Source of the DNA: Nitrospira sp.
GTDB taxonomy: Bacteria > Nitrospirota > Nitrospiria > Nitrospirales > Nitrospiraceae
DNA length: 17,205 nucleotides
Assembly: GCA_025361385.1 (NCBI GenBank)
Contig: JANYAJ010000133.1
Span: 1 to 17,205, forward strand
Direction of reading: 5' to 3'
The notes beneath the pieces are model-generated. The model did no database searches and was not told the origin of the DNA. It saw only the letters and a list, made by a program, of their open reading frames with translations. Shown one piece after another: positions 15,915-17,205 of this stretch; within the stretch, counting starts at the first letter, position 1; each line of letters begins with the position of its first letter. A program made the position numbers and the translations under genes.

Positions 15915-16976
15915 GTCTCTGGGCAGTTCCGTCGCCTCGTGCCTCTTGTCTGCTCTTTCGTTGCGCTCATTCTTGTTTTCGTAGGGCTGTTTGACTGGGA
16001 TGTGCCGCTGACTCGGTTCGTTCGTTCCCTCTATCCTCCGGTCGGCTCTGTCCCCAATCCCTGGCTGGCTCAGTTCAGCGATCTCGGTGACCGCCTCGGC
16101 AAGGGGGAGTCGCTGGTGTTCCTGAGCCTCCTGTTGCTGGCGGTCGGGTACGGATTAAAACGCCCGCAGTGGAAAGATGCCGGCCGGCAAAGCCTCATCG
16201 CACATGGTCTCGTGGCAGTGGTCGCGAATATTGTGAAACATGTCATTGGCCGCCCTCGTCCTAAGTTCATGCATGCCGGTAACCTCGAATTCTCTCCAGC
16301 CGGCGGGAGCGGATGGGACTCGTTTCCGTCTGGCCATGCGGCAGCAGCAATCGCGGTCGCCACGGTATTGGCCGCGAAGTTCCCGCGAGCGAGATGGCCC
16401 ATTCTCGTTGTCGCCGTGGCGATTGCCGCCAGCCGGATTTTTCGCGGGTCGCACTATTTGACCGATGTAGTCGGAGGTGCGGCCCTCGGTTGTGTGATGG
16501 GAGTGATAGCCGTCCATCCTTGGCGAGAATGGCGCGCTGCGGCTGGACTCGCTCTCTGTCGAATGACGCCGTATTTTGTGGTGACCCTCGCGTTCGTGTG
16601 GACGATCGTGCAGCTCCCGGCGGAGGCCTGGCCCTATCAGCAGTTGTTATGGGGTGGCCTCTTGCTCACCCTGGCGGGACTCGTGGGGCATGTTGTGTGG
16701 GCGGTGCAGTCGGCATGGCGTCCGGCCTGGCTGTCAGGATCACTGACTCGTAGCCTCGTGGGATTGGGCGTAGGGATGACGACCGGCTCGTTATTTGTGA
16801 CGACCGCTGTGCTGCTCGTCTCAACTGCTCATTGGTTGGACGGTCTTCAGGGTCAGGTCGAGCCCGTGGAGGGTCATGTGGAGGTGAGGGCGGTCTTGGC
16901 GGAGGGACTGTTCATTGTAGCCATGCTGTTGGCGCTGGTGGCGAGTTATGTCTTGAAAGGTATCGTGCCGATGTAG
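15843..16976 (+). CDS. PAP2-family membrane phosphatase with extended C-terminal membrane region
   Basis: This is a 377-aa multi-pass membrane protein. All three PAP2 phosphatase motifs are intact: K132-x6-R139-P140, P162SGH165 and S197R198-x5-H204-x3-D208. They give a His nucleophile and a phosphohydrolase active site facing the periplasm. Likely substrates are lipid phosphates, for example undecaprenyl pyrophosphate or phosphatidate; the sequence does not decide. After the PAP2 core (about 25-235) come about four more hydrophobic segments (around 240-260, 267-290, 300-325 and 353-374) not needed for catalysis. The first 25 residues (around ITHHASPITHH) are encoded by the heptamer array and are probably not ancestral. 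ATG 15843 follows GGTGATC (15832-15838), which matches the distal part of the anti-SD complement; GTG 15840 and GTG 15939 are alternatives. The gene starts 32 bp after the PD40 gene. Confidence 0.88.
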   Translation: MSDPIRQGRDSASITHHASPITHHVSGQFRRLVPLVCSFVALILVFVGLFDWDVPLTRFVRSLYPPVGSVPNPWLAQFSDLGDRLGKGESLVFLSLLLLAVGYGLKRPQWKDAGRQSLIAHGLVAVVANIVKHVIGRPRPKFMHAGNLEFSPAGGSGWDSFPSGHAAAAIAVATVLAAKFPRARWPILVVAVAIAASRIFRGSHYLTDVVGGAALGCVMGVIAVHPWREWRAAAGLALCRMTPYFVVTLAFVWTIVQLPAEAWPYQQLLWGGLLLTLAGLVGHVVWAVQSAWRPAWLSGSLTRSLVGLGVGMTTGSLFVTTAVLLVSTAHWLDGLQGQVEPVEGHVEVRAVLAEGLFIVAMLLALVASYVLKGIVPM

Positions 16977-17062
16977 GTGCGACGCGCAGGATGTGCGCGA
17001 AAAGCGCGACGTGAACAGGTAGGATTTCCACTTCGTCCCGCTTGTCTCGCGTGGCTATCTTG

Positions 17063-17205
17063 TCAGTGGCCGAACACGGTAGGCGGTGGTGGTGGGGTTG
17101 CACCTTCTGGAATGGTCACCATCGGTTGTTTCGCCAGCAGGATGTAGCCGTAGCGTTTGAGAATGGGGACCAGAGTGACCGCCTCCGCCGGCAATTTCGA
17201 CTGTG
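17063..17205 (-). CDS. C-terminal end of an unidentified protein (partial, runs off the right edge)
   Basis: On the minus strand a frame is open from the right edge (first full codon at 17203) to TGA at 17065-17063, giving 46 codons. It reads QSKLPAEAVTLVPILKRYGY, then ILLAKQPMVTIPEGATPPPPPTVFGH. The composition looks like true protein, with a hydrophobic/basic segment and a Pro-rich tail, and the stop is convergent with the PAP2 gene 86 bp away. The 5' part is outside the window. I do not recognise the family. The competing frames here read as Arg/His-rich or low-quality sequence, which supports this one. Confidence 0.5.
   Translation of the reverse strand, partial: QSKLPAEAVTLVPILKRYGYILLAKQPMVTIPEGATPPPPPTVFGH

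Noticed and set aside
16983..17008. Hairpin CGCGCA/TGCGCG after the PAP2 gene as a terminator
   Set aside because: The stem is only 6 bp, no T tract follows on the plus strand, and several alternative GCGC pairings exist.

Overview
The window reads as a compact, mostly plus-strand stretch of a Gram-negative, type IV pilus-bearing bacterium. Gene content and style (a pilV-pilW-pilX-pilY1 minor-pilin cluster, a phoH-ybeY-ftsY housekeeping block, a signal-peptide M1 peptidase next to a PD40 propeller, and GTGATNN heptamer repeats between genes) suggest Nitrospirota, probably Nitrospira. That assignment is an inference from recollection, not from a marker gene.

Layout. (1) 1-7682: the end of a minor-pilin operon: 5'-truncated pilV, then pilW, pilX and a very large pilY1. 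The encoded proteins would form the pilus tip or priming complex. PilY1 carries four DxDxD-type calcium loops and has no recognisable MIDAS. (2) 7744-8712: a lipoprotein with two Ig/PKD-like repeats and a cadherin-like/He_PIG domain, directly after pilY1 and possibly an accessory of the pilus. (3) 8713-11539: a good extended -10 promoter, then phoH (ybeZ-like), a 204-bp gap with a perfect 12-bp hairpin, ybeY, and ftsY. These serve ribosome/rRNA quality control and SRP-dependent membrane targeting. (4) 11651-15810: a tight three-gene group. It holds an output-less double-receiver response regulator, a secreted M1-type metallopeptidase starting 10 nt after it, and a secreted PD40 beta-propeller protein whose start overlaps the peptidase end by 23 bp. 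(5) 15819-15914: two opposed arrays of five GTGATNN heptamers around a 26-bp spacer, running into the start of a PAP2-family membrane phosphatase (15843-16976). (6) The right edge holds the last 46 codons of a convergent minus-strand gene.

No tRNA, rRNA, CRISPR array or IS element was recognised. No intergenic stretch exceeds about 205 bp. The most unusual element is the symmetric heptamer inverted repeat that supplies both the likely ribosome binding site and about the first 25 codons of the PAP2 gene. I do not see a clearly new multi-gene system. The pilY1-lipoprotein pairing and the regulator-peptidase-propeller group are the best candidates for under-described units.
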